A stretch of DNA of 64,000 nt from Aureliella helgolandensis (GTDB lineage: Bacteria > Planctomycetota > Planctomycetia > Pirellulales > Pirellulaceae): positions 1,612,001-1,676,000 of the forward strand of contig NZ_CP036298.1 of NCBI RefSeq assembly GCF_007752135.1, given 5' to 3'. The notes under the pieces were generated by a model. It was not told where the DNA came from, ran no database searches, and saw only the letters and a program-made list of their open reading frames with translations. Positions 1 to 8,524 of this stretch are shown here, piece by piece. Numbering within the stretch: the first letter of the stretch is position 1; the number at the start of each line of letters is the position of its first letter. Position numbers and translations under genes: made by a program.

Positions 1-1031
1 GGGTTTTCGGCATTGATGCGGCACTCCATCGACACGCCGTTAAGTCGGATGTCTTCCTGTTGGAAGGGGAGTGGAACGCCTGCGGCCACGCGAATCTGGG
101 TTTGGATGAGGTCGATGCCGGTAACCATTTCGGTCACTGGGTGTTCGACTTGGATGCGGGCATTGACTTCGATGAAGTAGAAATTGTCGTCTTGGTCGAC
201 GATGAACTCGACGGTGCCTGCATTTTGGTAGTCCGCGTTGCGAACCAAGCGAGCAGCCGCTTCACAGATTGCCGTTCTGGTTTTGGACGACAGCAGGGGC
301 GACGGGCTTTCCTCGATCAGTTTTTGGTGACGCCGTTGGGCAGAGCAATCGCGTTCGAACAGGTGGCAGACGTTGCCGTGGTTGTCGGCGATGACCTGGA
401 CTTCGACGTGGCGGGGGCGGTCGATAAACTTCTCGAGATAGACGCCTGCATTGCCAAAGGCCGCTTGGGCTTCTTGCTGAGCTTGCTGGAGGGCAGTCCG
501 CAGCGATTGTTCATTGGGAGCGACCCGCATTCCCTTGCCACCGCCACCGGCGGTGGCTTTGATCAGGACCGGGTATCCAATGGTTTGGGCGCTCTCAATG
601 GCATGCGCTTCATCGGCGAGCAGTCCATCGCTACCGGGGACGACTGGCACGTTGGCCGCGATGGCGACGGCGCGGGCGGTAGCCTTGTCCCCAAGCTGAG
701 TCATGGCCTCGGGCGAGGGGCCGATGAAGTCAAATTCGCTACTGCGGCAGACTTCATTGAAGTACGCGTTTTCGGCTAAGAAGCCATAGCCGGGGTGGAT
801 GGCTTCCGCCCCACTGACTTCCGCAGCGCTGATGATATTTTCGATGCGCAGGTAGCTATCGGCAGAGCGGCTGGGGCCGATGCAATAGGCGTCGTCCGCG
901 TAGCGCACGTGAGCCGAGTCGCGATCCGCCTCGCTGAATACAGCAACGGATTCGACTCCCATTTCTTTACATGCGCGAACAATGCGAAGAGCAATTTCGC
1001 CACGATTTGCGATTAGAATGCGGTTGTACAT
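1..1031 (-). CDS. accC: Biotin carboxylase subunit of acetyl-CoA carboxylase (3' end outside window)
   Basis: ATP-dependent carboxylation of the biotin on AccB, the first half-reaction of malonyl-CoA formation for fatty acid synthesis, in the cytoplasm. The minus strand read from the ATG at 1031 gives [20 protein letters not shown], the standard AccC start, then the [10 protein letters not shown] motif, the glycine-rich ATP-grasp loop ([12 protein letters not shown]), [16 protein letters not shown] and [17 protein letters not shown], all diagnostic of biotin carboxylase. About 343 of the usual 445-450 codons are present; the reading frame is still open at base 1, so the C-terminal part lies outside. 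It begins 11 bases after the accB stop, so the two are almost certainly cotranscribed. No clear Shine-Dalgarno is seen. Confidence 0.97.
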   Translation of the reverse strand, partial: MYNRILIANRGEIALRIVRACKEMGVESVAVFSEADRDSAHVRYADDAYCIGPSRSADSYLRIENIISAAEVSGAEAIHPGYGFLAENAYFNEVCRSSEFDFIGPSPEAMTQLGDKATARAVAIAANVPVVPGSDGLLADEAHAIESAQTIGYPVLIKATAGGGGKGMRVAPNEQSLRTALQQAQQEAQAAFGNAGVYLEKFIDRPRHVEVQVIADNHGNVCHLFERDCSAQRRHQKLIEESPSPLLSSKTRTAICEAAARLVRNADYQNAGTVEFIVDQDDNFYFIEVNARIQVEHPVTEMVTGIDLIQTQIRVAAGVPLPFQQEDIRLNGVSMECRINAEN

Positions 1032-1042
1032 GCCGTGTGAGA

Positions 1043-1525
1043 TTACCCGCGGGTGTCGACCTTGAACAGGGGCCGGCCAAAATCGACCGCCTCTTCGTTA
1101 CTGGCTAAAATTTCAACGATCTTCCCACTGATCTCAGCTGGAATTTCGTTGAAAACCTTCATCGCTTCGACAATACAGACAACCGTATCCGCCGAGACGC
1201 TGGAGCCTACGGTTACAAAGTCTGGACTCTTTGGATTGGCTTTGGTGTAGAAGGTCCCGACCATGGGAGAGGCGATGATTTTGATGTGCTCAGCATCGGC
1301 CGCCGCCGATGGTGGAGTGGCGGGTGCGGCCGCCACGGGGGGCAAGCTCGCAGCTGGCAGGGCCACGGGTTGCGCAACGCCCCGCGCCAAGCGAACCTGT
1401 TGCTCACCCTGGCGCAAGTCCACTTCGCTGAGCCCGCGTTCTTCCATTAGATCGATCAATTCGCGGATTCTCGCGAGATCAAACACGTCGCCGTCGGACG
1501 AGTTTTTGCCAGCCTCTTTAGCCAT
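1043..1525 (-). CDS. accB: Biotin carboxyl carrier protein of acetyl-CoA carboxylase
   Basis: Carries the covalently bound biotin that AccC carboxylates and the carboxyltransferase discharges onto acetyl-CoA. The protein has 160 residues, normal for AccB. It has the N-terminal helical segment ([21 protein letters not shown]), a Pro/Ala-rich hinge at about residues 50-77, and a C-terminal biotinyl domain with SPMVGTFY and the biotinylation motif EAMKVFNEI, where Lys123 is the attachment site. The order aminopeptidase-accB-accC on one strand, with 78 and 11 bases between genes, points to one operon; the pepP/efp-accB-accC neighbourhood is common in bacteria. Confidence 0.97.
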   Translation of the reverse strand: MAKEAGKNSSDGDVFDLARIRELIDLMEERGLSEVDLRQGEQQVRLARGVAQPVALPAASLPPVAAAPATPPSAAADAEHIKIIASPMVGTFYTKANPKSPDFVTVGSSVSADTVVCIVEAMKVFNEIPAEISGKIVEILASNEEAVDFGRPLFKVDTRG

Positions 1526-1603
1526 GAATATTCCTAAGCTCTCGCGTAATTCAGTAACAGTTGGCGGTCGTCGTGCCCCAAGCAGTTCCGCTGGGGATAC
1601 GGT

Positions 1604-2743
1604 CTACGGTCCATCTAACAACTCGACTTGGTTGGCCTCTAACTCGCGTGGAAGCGAGCTCAGGACCTCACAGCCGCGGTCGGTGATCAGCACATCATCT
1701 TCGATACGCACACCACCAAAGCCTGGATAATACACCCCAGGCTCGACGGTGACGACCATACCACTTTCCAGTGGCCTATCTTCGTTCTTGCCGAGCCGAG
1801 GCGCTTCGTGGATGTCGAGGCCGATTCCATGCCCCAGTCCGTGCGTGAAACGCTTCCCCATGCCGGCCGAAGCAATCGATTCGCGTGCAATTCGATCGAT
1901 TTCGCTGACCAAAACTCCGGGCCGCAACGCGTCGATGGCTGCTTGCTGGGCTGTCAAAACCGTCTCGTAAATACGTGCAAATTTGGCGGGGATTTTACTA
2001 GTCACTAGTACACGCGTCAAGTCGCTACGGTATCCCCCCAGCGTGGCTCCCCAGTCAATTAGCACAAAGGGGCTAGAGTCGAGGGTGCTTTCCCCGGGGA
2101 CCGCATGCGGGAGGGCAGCGCGGGCCCCGACGGCTACAATCGGCTTGAAACTACAGCCGCTGCCCCCCATCTTCCTCACCAAGCGGTCGAGTTCATGGGC
2201 GAGCTCACGCTCGGTCTGCTTGCCGCTTAGCTGAGCTCGGATCGAGGTGAAGGCGCGTTCGGCAATCGAGACCGCGCGGCGTAGCAACGCAATTTCGGTC
2301 GCATCCTTAAGCATTCTCAAGGCTTCGACCTGTCCATGCCCCTTGATCAACTCCGGGATGCCAGATTCTGCTTGCAAATGGTCAAAAAGGTTGACCGAGA
2401 CATGCTCACCCTCGATCAATAAATTCGGTAGCGAAAGTTTCCGCAGGGTGGCACAGGTTACCTTTAGCAGCAGTTCCGTCGGCTTGCGGATGAGTGCTTC
2501 CAGTCCTGGGCACTCCTCCCCGATTTGCTGGTCGTAACGCGGGTCGCTGAGGAGCAGTGCCCCCTGGGGGCTGAGCAGTAGGTAGCTATCGTCACCGGTA
2601 AAACCAGTGAGATACGTAACGTTCGTCGCGTGAGTAACCAGCATTGCCTCGGCGCCACGCTCGCGCAAGGAGGCTTGGAGTCGTTTGCGGCGACCAGCAA
2701 AGTCAGTCATGGTGCTCATTTCTGGTGTTGACGTCTGGGGCAT
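1604..2743 (-). CDS. M24 family Xaa-Pro aminopeptidase
   Basis: Cytoplasmic dimetal aminopeptidase that removes N-terminal residues preceding proline (aminopeptidase P/prolidase family). The N-terminal creatinase-like domain (about residues 12-145) has the typical NVTYLTGFTGDDSYLLL stretch. The C-terminal pita-bread domain has the metal ligands in family order: Asp in LIDWGA, Asp in RSDLTRV, His in HGLGHGIGLDIHE, Glu in TVEPGVYY and Glu in RIEDDVLIT. Its 379 residues are close to the 350-380 usual for the short PepQ/YpdF-like enzymes. Three in-frame ATGs (2743, 2719, 2710) compete and none has a good ribosome-binding site; homology to the family would favour the last (MTDFAGRRKRLQ). It lies upstream of accB on the same strand. 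The choice between PepP and PepQ cannot be made from motifs alone. Confidence 0.93.
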   Translation of the reverse strand: MPQTSTPEMSTMTDFAGRRKRLQASLRERGAEAMLVTHATNVTYLTGFTGDDSYLLLSPQGALLLSDPRYDQQIGEECPGLEALIRKPTELLLKVTCATLRKLSLPNLLIEGEHVSVNLFDHLQAESGIPELIKGHGQVEALRMLKDATEIALLRRAVSIAERAFTSIRAQLSGKQTERELAHELDRLVRKMGGSGCSFKPIVAVGARAALPHAVPGESTLDSSPFVLIDWGATLGGYRSDLTRVLVTSKIPAKFARIYETVLTAQQAAIDALRPGVLVSEIDRIARESIASAGMGKRFTHGLGHGIGLDIHEAPRLGKNEDRPLESGMVVTVEPGVYYPGFGGVRIEDDVLITDRGCEVLSSLPRELEANQVELLDGP

Positions 2744-2836
2744 TATCTTGCTACTTGCTCTAGGGAGCAGTCAGACTCACTCTAATCATAACCCACGCTT
2801 TGAACACCCACGTTCCGTACCAGGGAGAATCCACGT

Positions 2837-3190
2837 ATGTATGCCAGAAGAATTTGGCTCAAAGTCGCTCTGGCTACCATCGTCGGCTTTGTCAGCGCTC
2901 GAGTGTCCCATGCACAGCAGGGGCGTGGTAGCAACGGAGCGGAACGCCAAAGCAATTCTCATGCGGCGAGCCTCGAAGACCAATTGCACTACGGATTGCG
3001 AGCGGTAACCCCAGCTCAACTCAAGTTTGTCAAAACCGTCGTGCAATATGTCGACGAGGGACGCATTCCGCGAGCGATGGTCAATATGGTCTTCACGTGG
3101 GCGCGGGAGCGCAATCCACGCGTGCCGTTTCCCTATTTCGAGTTTGCAATGCGCGAACTCACCAAACGCCGCGGAACCACGCTGCCTTAG
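2837..3190 (+). CDS. Small secreted protein of unknown function
   Basis: A 117-residue protein I do not recognise. Residues 1-26 form a clear Sec signal peptide (basic start, hydrophobic core LATIVGFVSA, cleavage after SHA). The mature part is basic and helical, with a segment RAVTPAQLKFVKTVVQYVDEGRIPRAMVNMVFTWARERNPRVPFPYFEF that resembles short periplasmic proteins of Pirellulaceae. The ATG at 2837 is preceded by GGGAGA at a workable distance (2822-2827). It is divergent from the aminopeptidase gene and followed after 31 bases by the asparaginase-like gene on the same strand. Confidence 0.72.
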   Translation: MYARRIWLKVALATIVGFVSARVSHAQQGRGSNGAERQSNSHAASLEDQLHYGLRAVTPAQLKFVKTVVQYVDEGRIPRAMVNMVFTWARERNPRVPFPYFEFAMRELTKRRGTTLP

Positions 3191-3221
3191 GTCGCCGTGT
3201 TATCTACCAGCTTGAGGAATC

Positions 3222-3728
3222 ATGTCGCGACCTGCTGAGGAAATTCATGTTCAGATCTTTTCCTGTGGGGGAACGATCGACAAGGTCTATTTCGACGCGA
3301 AGAGTGAGTACGAAGTGGGCGAGCCGCAGATCGCGACGATCTTCCGTACCGCCAATGTCACCTTTGCCTACTCCATCGAGTCGCTGTTCCGCAAGGACAG
3401 CTTGGAGATGCAGGTGGAGGATCGCGCGTTGATTCGGCAACGCATCGAAGCTTGTTCAGGGCGCTATGTGCTGTTGACGCACGGTACCGACACCATGCCT
3501 GAAACGGCCTGCGCCCTCGGCGGCATACCTGACAAAGTCATTGTGCTGACCGGCTCCATGACTCCAGCCCGGTTTCAAGTGTCGGATGCGGAATTCAATA
3601 TTGGCTGCGCAGTTGGAGCGCTTTGGAGCCAACCGCCAGGGGTCTACATCGCCATGAATGGCCGCGTTTTTTCGGGGCTCAATGTCAGGAAGAACCGCGA
3701 GGCGGGACGCTTCGAAGAGTTGGCCTAA
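3222..3728 (+). CDS. Short (single-domain) asparaginase
   Basis: Predicted to hydrolyse L-asparagine or a related amide. The 168 residues match only the N-terminal domain of type I/II asparaginases: SCGGTIDKVY contains the first catalytic Thr, LLTHGTDTMPETA holds the second catalytic Thr-Asp pair, and LTGSMTP and FNIGCAVGAL follow in family order. The C-terminal domain of about 150 residues found in ordinary L-asparaginases (about 330 residues) is absent. The stop is followed by non-coding sequence with no hint of a frameshifted remainder, so this looks like the naturally short asparaginase family rather than a broken gene. ATG 3222 has GAGGA five bases upstream. Cytoplasmic; no signal peptide. 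Confidence 0.88.
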   Translation: MSRPAEEIHVQIFSCGGTIDKVYFDAKSEYEVGEPQIATIFRTANVTFAYSIESLFRKDSLEMQVEDRALIRQRIEACSGRYVLLTHGTDTMPETACALGGIPDKVIVLTGSMTPARFQVSDAEFNIGCAVGALWSQPPGVYIAMNGRVFSGLNVRKNREAGRFEELA

Positions 3729-3868
3729 GCCGGGCGGTGAGGGGATGCTGGCGAGTTTGGCAGCCGTTCGGGTACGGCAGGACTCGCCGTTCGCGGTCTG
3801 ATGCGTTTCGCTCGCAAGAATGCGCAAGCCGAATCAATCAACAGACCTTATTAGGATGGGTGGGACAG

Positions 3869-4771
3869 CTAGGGTGTCAATGGGAAACCGCAGCCACTGC
3901 TGTAGGATTGTATTTTGGCCGGCGGTGCCTGCAATTCCGCCATCGCGTTCTGCACCATCCCGAAGTGCCGCAGAGGGTTGCCTTGACTACGGTTCAAAAT
4001 ATCCAACAACGCAGCCACTTCCAACTGAGTGCGGGTAGGGGCTAATACGACCAGCAATGCCCGCTGCTGAGTCACCAGCGGGGTGAGCGAATTTGTGCCA
4101 CCACTCTCAATCCAATCATTCGTGTGGATGCATTTGGTTAGGACCTCTAGCAAGGAAGCATACGAGTTTTGGTACTCGTCATCGAGTGTCGGCAAGCCTC
4201 CTGTGGGACGCCAACGCACTATGGGAGCGACGTCATAGATGCGAACTAATTGAGATAACTCCGTTGCATCTCGAGTCGTCAGTGCGAGGCATTCTGGTCG
4301 CAGTTCAAAGGTCAACTCTAGTGGTTCGAGCACCAGTTGTAAGCGCGTGCCTATTGAGCTGTCGGGGAGATACGTGGAGTCCAGTGGAGTCTGCATGTCG
4401 ATTCCCTGGAGTTGGAGTTCAGTAATAGCGACGAAGACAGGAATTTGTTCGGACAGGTAGGCCTCGAGATCTCCCAGGGTCCAGCCTGCCCAGGAGGAAT
4501 TATCCGGTTGAGCTAGGAAGCTCAAGATTCGTTGTTCTCTTTCTGACGAGGCGTGAAAGTTCGCAGTTAGGGAGCCCACGCCAGTACGCGTGCTGCTCAA
4601 CGCAATGGAGGCTGGTATTTGAGCTCCCCAGGAAGATGGCTGCGACGGTGCGAGGGACGGGAACAGATGGACTGCGGTAATCGCAAGCAGCAAAATGCAA
4701 CACGCGCTGCAAAGTGCGACACAAGTATTGGCACGCAGCAGCGGAGTCGAAGTCGGTTCATTGCTAGACAT
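3869..4771 (-). CDS. Membrane-anchored hypothetical protein
   Basis: Unrecognised protein of about 300 residues. The start is placed at the ATG at 4771 (MSSNEPTSTPLLRANT), just before a single strong transmembrane helix (ALCSACCILLLAITAVHLFP); an in-frame ATG at 4858 would add 29 residues with no typical features. The rest is predicted to be outside the cytoplasm and contains segments such as QRILSFLAQPDN and LLVVLAPTRTQLEVAALLDILN, the latter resembling the short alpha/beta N-domains of planctomycete secretin-like proteins. This resemblance is weak. It is convergent with the asparaginase gene and divergent from the GMC oxidoreductase gene. Confidence 0.65.
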   Translation of the reverse strand: MSSNEPTSTPLLRANTCVALCSACCILLLAITAVHLFPSLAPSQPSSWGAQIPASIALSSTRTGVGSLTANFHASSEREQRILSFLAQPDNSSWAGWTLGDLEAYLSEQIPVFVAITELQLQGIDMQTPLDSTYLPDSSIGTRLQLVLEPLELTFELRPECLALTTRDATELSQLVRIYDVAPIVRWRPTGGLPTLDDEYQNSYASLLEVLTKCIHTNDWIESGGTNSLTPLVTQQRALLVVLAPTRTQLEVAALLDILNRSQGNPLRHFGMVQNAMAELQAPPAKIQSYSSGCGFPLTP

Positions 4772-5224
4772 AGGTTGTATCTCTCTAACTACAAACGAGC
4801 GATCGGGGAATCCAGCAAGCACTAACGCGAATGGCAGGCGAAAACTGACCTCTCGCACGTGGTCGCTTCACTTCGTTGGCTTTCTGAAGGAGTCTCCGAA
4901 AAGGGGCTGACAACACGTCGGAAATCGATTCGCCCCTCGCCTAGCTGCAAACGAAATGCCAACTGCATTTAGCACCAACCTCAGTAGCTTGATTGGTGGT
5001 CGAGTTTGACGATTGTTGAATTTGAACCAATCAATCCTAGAAAACGGGTTTGGAGGGGGACGGTGGGTCGATATAGCGGAGGTACCCACTTTGCGCCATC
5101 GACGGCTGTGACTGAGAATTCGAGCGTCTCAACTCCCTCCGTCATTGTGGTTGACACAGGTTCCAATGGACTTGCAAGCAAGGGGGCACTCGCGGTTCAA
5201 TCGCCCCTTCCGCAATTTGAGGAT
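4772..5224. other. Intergenic region between divergent genes
   Basis: About 450 bases with no convincing gene. The oxidoreductase frame is open through most of it (a TTG at 5006 in frame), but the extra residues are low in hydrophobicity, unlike an export signal, and precede an apparent Tat signal, so I regard them as non-coding or 5' leader. It should hold promoters for both flanking genes. A short inverted repeat GTGGGT...ACCCAC lies around 5063-5090. No RNA gene was recognised. Confidence 0.5.
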
Positions 5225-7129
5225 ATGATGCGTCCACGCCCCCTGAAGAACTCGACGGCTGCGTTCGGTCTTGAGCGAAAACGCTCGGAGCTCACGCGTC
5301 GCAGCGCGGTGAAGTTGGGGGCGGCGGCGGTAGTCGGCTCGGGTGGCTCGGTCGTTTCTGCTGCGCCCGTTGGTGGGGCTCTGCGTGATTTTCTGGGACG
5401 CCGGCAAAGCGGTCCATCGATTCTCAAGCAGAAAGCAATTGAAGACTATCGAGCCAATATGCTACCGTTGGGTGGCAGCCTCGCCTCTCCGTCTCAGCAG
5501 TTGCTCAGACCCATTGCTCGTGGAGTGCCCTGGCAGTTTGAAGTGTTGGTTATCGGATCTGGGTACGGTGCGGCAGTGACCGCCGCTCGCCTCGCTCCGC
5601 GCCTGCGCCCAGGGCAGCGCATGGCGGTGGTCGAACGAGGCCGGGAGTGGGTTCCCGGGACCTTTCCGGACCGGTTCCCCGACCTGCTCGATGCTGCACG
5701 CCTTAAGCCGACTGGGCTCAAGCAGGGGCAGCTTGAGAATCCATTGGGCTTGTTCAATGTTCAGCGGTTTCAAGAAATTGCGGTTCTGAGCGGCAGCGGA
5801 CTCGGCGGTGGGTCTCTCATCAACGCCAGCGTGGCCTACAGGCCCAACCGGGACGTCTTCTGCCAAGCCGCTTGGCCAGTACCTCTGCGCAGTCGTGAGG
5901 TTCTCGATCCCTACTACGAGCTGGCTGAGTTTGAATTGGGCGTAGAGCGTGAACCGTGGGATCATACGGCCAAGATGAGAGCGCAGCGGATGGCGGTGGA
6001 GAGGCTCGCTGCCAGCGGCGCGCACTTTGAGCCGGCCCGCTTGGCAATCCAACGCGCTTCCGCCGAATTACCGGTGCTCAATCGTCAGGGAATGCGACAG
6101 CGTGGTTGTACCGATTGCGGCGATTGTTTGACGGGATGCAATGTCGGGGCCAAGAATACCCTGGCAAACAATTACCTGCCACTGGCGCGTCGGGCGGGTT
6201 GCGAGATCTTCACGCAGACCGAAGTGCATCGGCTGGAAAAGTGTGGGGATTACTACCGCATCTACTTTACGCACCATGCGCACGATGGGCAGGGAGCACT
6301 CTGCCAACAACACGGTATGACGACGGCGCGAGTGGTCGTGTTGAGCGCTGGTAGCTTGGGAAGTAGCGAGATTCTCTTGCGGTCCCAAAGCCACCAGCTG
6401 CAGCTTACCGATCAACTCGGCTGCAGGTGGACGGGGAATGGGGATGCGTTGGGCTTCATCCGCAACGGCCAGCCTGCGGCCAACATCGCGGGGTTCAGCG
6501 CCTATCCCGACACAGGGGAACCGGTTGGGCCGATCATCGAAACCAATTTAACCTATCCCCACCGCAGTTTGGCCGGCCGCGTGCTGATTCAAGAGGGGGC
6601 CGCAGCGCGTTCCTATGCCAATATTGCTAGCCTACTCATGCGCGATCTCAATCTCGATGACACGCGCATTCTGCTAGGCATGGGGCACGATGGTGCGGCA
6701 GGCCGCATCCAACTGGATGACCAGGGCTATGCCGAAGTGCATTGGCCCGGCTTGCTTGAGAGCGACTACCGAAAGCTCATTCGCGGAGAATTCAAGAGAT
6801 TGGCGGCAGCGCATGGTGGGCAGTACCATTTTCTACGACTCTTTGGAGATCGCATGATCTCGGTGCACCCCTTGGGCGGCTGTGCCATGGCCGATACGCC
6901 GCACAGTGGGGTCGTCAATCATCAAGGGCAGGTCTTCGATGCAGCCCATGGCGGAGACATCGATCCCGCCACTGGAACGCACCGCGTCCACACGGGGCTG
7001 TATGTCTGCGACGGGGCGATCCTACCTACCTCGATTGCCTGCAATCCGCTCCTAACCATTACCGCTTTGGCGGAGCGCAATGCAGACCTGATGTTGCAAT
7101 CGCCCCAGTTGGCTGATCTGTTTCATTAA
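5225..7129 (+). CDS. Tat-exported GMC family oxidoreductase (cholesterol-oxidase-like)
   Basis: FAD-dependent alcohol/sugar/sterol dehydrogenase or oxidase of the glucose-methanol-choline family, predicted periplasmic. From ATG 5225 it has 634 residues. Residues 22-50 look like a Tat signal (LTRRSAVKLGAAAVVG). The FAD-binding Rossmann motif VIGSGYGAAVTAARLA lies near residue 107, then SGSGLGGGSLINASVAYRP, and at the C terminus HPLGGCAMADTPHSG (active-site region) and GLYVCDGAILPTSIACNPLLTITALAER. A CxxCxxCxxxC cluster (Cys295, 298, 301, 305) precedes NVGAKNTLANNYLPLA. This cysteine pattern is seen in the cholesterol-oxidase-like branch, but the spacing also fits a 4Fe-4S site. The substrate is unknown. 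Weak GAGG ribosome-binding site just before the start. Confidence 0.9.
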   Translation: MMRPRPLKNSTAAFGLERKRSELTRRSAVKLGAAAVVGSGGSVVSAAPVGGALRDFLGRRQSGPSILKQKAIEDYRANMLPLGGSLASPSQQLLRPIARGVPWQFEVLVIGSGYGAAVTAARLAPRLRPGQRMAVVERGREWVPGTFPDRFPDLLDAARLKPTGLKQGQLENPLGLFNVQRFQEIAVLSGSGLGGGSLINASVAYRPNRDVFCQAAWPVPLRSREVLDPYYELAEFELGVEREPWDHTAKMRAQRMAVERLAASGAHFEPARLAIQRASAELPVLNRQGMRQRGCTDCGDCLTGCNVGAKNTLANNYLPLARRAGCEIFTQTEVHRLEKCGDYYRIYFTHHAHDGQGALCQQHGMTTARVVVLSAGSLGSSEILLRSQSHQLQLTDQLGCRWTGNGDALGFIRNGQPAANIAGFSAYPDTGEPVGPIIETNLTYPHRSLAGRVLIQEGAAARSYANIASLLMRDLNLDDTRILLGMGHDGAAGRIQLDDQGYAEVHWPGLLESDYRKLIRGEFKRLAAAHGGQYHFLRLFGDRMISVHPLGGCAMADTPHSGVVNHQGQVFDAAHGGDIDPATGTHRVHTGLYVCDGAILPTSIACNPLLTITALAERNADLMLQSPQLADLFH

Positions 7130-7152
7130 GTCCGCGAGTGAAGCCGCTTTGT

Positions 7153-8028
7153 TTAGTGAGCCGGTTGCAGGTGACTTAGCGGCACGTAGAACTTGCGATA
7201 TCTCTGTCCGTCGTCGTAGAGTTGCCCAGTTGGGTGGGCCACGAGCACGGTGGCTCGGCGGGTGATCCGGTTCACCGTACCGATATAGTGTTCCCCTTCA
7301 TGTTTGAAGCCGACGCGGGAGCCGACCCGTATATTGAACTTTCGGGCGGCGCGCTCTTGCTGGGTGATGAGGTCGTGCTTGTGCTCAGTATGGCCGAACA
7401 GGCGTTGGGCAATCGACTGGAAGCGAGGGGCCGCGCAGCAGCTGTCTTCCCACACGAGCATCTCCACTAGGTGGATCAGCTCGTGTTCCATGATCCGTTG
7501 CATGGCTTGAAGGCGGTTGGTGCATAGGATGCCGGTCACTCGGATCGAGCGTTTCAGATCGCTGAAGGTCTGGAACAGGAGCGTGGCGGAAAGCACGATT
7601 TCGTAGCGTGTCTGTTGCTTTTGCGTTTGACGATCGGTGTAGATTGTACGCACCGTCTTCCCGCCGGTACTGGTCATCCGCTTGGACCAACGAAATTGAA
7701 TTCCGTAGTGGCGAGCCAGGGCTAGGCAGTGGCCGCCATAAAAGTATTGGTCGTATTGCTCGGCCATGGTCTGAAGATCGGCTGAGCCTGCCATGACGAA
7801 GTTGTTCGATTGCATGACGCGAGAGCTCGACAGCACGCGCTGTCCGATGGCGTCGACGAGTTTCTTGCGTTGGGCATCGTCAATGGATTGGTAGCTGACG
7901 ATCTCTTTGAGCGCGGCAGTGCGTTGAAGGACGACTGCTGCTGGCAGGATTCGCGGTCCACCGCGATTCGCTGACGATTGACTTTGAATTGGGGCGCGTC
8001 CAAGGGGCTGCGGAAGCGTGCTTGCCAT
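7153..8028 (-). CDS. SprT-like zinc metalloprotease domain protein
   Basis: A 291-residue protein with an SprT/Spartan-like core. RIMEHELIHLVEMLVW carries the HExxH zinc motif, and a later histidine-rich segment (FGHTEHKHDL) probably supplies the third ligand. The preceding stretch YEIVLSATLLFQTFSDLKRSIRVTGILCTNRLQAMQ has the usual strand-helix layout. The C terminus has a small beta domain (RVGSRVGFKHEGEHYIGTVNRITRRATVLV) with KOW/SH3 character that could bind nucleic acid. SprT homologues in eukaryotes cleave DNA-protein crosslinks; the bacterial role is unclear, so the function here is open. ATG 8028 is preceded by GGAGA at good spacing. The gene ends 23 bases from the convergent oxidoreductase. 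Confidence 0.82.
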   Translation of the reverse strand: MASTLPQPLGRAPIQSQSSANRGGPRILPAAVVLQRTAALKEIVSYQSIDDAQRKKLVDAIGQRVLSSSRVMQSNNFVMAGSADLQTMAEQYDQYFYGGHCLALARHYGIQFRWSKRMTSTGGKTVRTIYTDRQTQKQQTRYEIVLSATLLFQTFSDLKRSIRVTGILCTNRLQAMQRIMEHELIHLVEMLVWEDSCCAAPRFQSIAQRLFGHTEHKHDLITQQERAARKFNIRVGSRVGFKHEGEHYIGTVNRITRRATVLVAHPTGQLYDDGQRYRKFYVPLSHLQPAH

Positions 8029-8524
8029 AACTTCTCCAAGTTGTAGGCCGATCGACGATCTTGGGTCGACGAGTTGCAGAGCAGATTTCGCTTCCCCTTA
8101 CACAGGACGCGATGCTATGACTGCAAGTTGCAGGAGAGCGGCGGTTATCCACCATCGCTCTCCTATGCATCGCATTCTAAGAAATATCTGACATGGAAAG
8201 CTAGTCAAGAGAGAAAAATCTTCAGGCAAGTTTTGCGCGGTGGAGAACTGAATTGCGAAAACGCTTGACACTACCAGAGGGATTCGTTAGGCGATTGCTG
8301 AGGCTAAGTCGGTTCCCCTGCTCCCTATTCTGATTGCCATCGACGCGCTGCGGAGGGGCCGTGCAAGCATGCCGGAGCCCGTTACTTCGACACGCTTGCT
8401 GCCGGTCTGGAGTGCGATTGACCCAGGCGTGCCTTGAGCGGCACAGCTCGGGCGCCTTCCACCGCGTCGTTGGATGAAAGCTCATTTAACGCAAGGTTGC
8501 ACCGCCAGGCTGGCATGCGTTGCG
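8029..8524. other. Intergenic region with nested palindromes
   Basis: About 500 bases between topA and the SprT-like gene, both on the minus strand. The only structure I see is CTGCAAGTTGCAG (8121-8133), a 13-base perfect palindrome, abutting a 9-bp hairpin AGGAGAGCG/CGCTCTCCT (8132-8140 and 8156-8164). The short open frames here have no family features. It presumably holds the SprT-like gene promoter and the end of the topA transcript. Confidence 0.5.
8121..8164. repeat. Palindrome plus hairpin upstream of SprT-like gene
   Basis: CTGCAA-G-TTGCAG at 8121-8133 is an exact palindrome around one base and overlaps the left arm of a perfect 9-bp inverted repeat (arms 8132-8140 and 8156-8164, 15-base loop). 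It lies about 95-135 bases upstream of the SprT-like start. No T-run follows on either strand, so it is not a classical terminator; an operator or RNA hairpin is possible. Confidence 0.55.

Noticed and set aside
60-779. 239-codon plus-strand frame at the left edge
   Set aside because: It is the antisense of accC, whose minus-strand translation carries all biotin carboxylase motifs.
5006-5224. TTG-initiated 73-residue N-terminal extension of the GMC oxidoreductase
   Set aside because: It would place a Tat signal in the middle of the protein. ATG 5225 is better.
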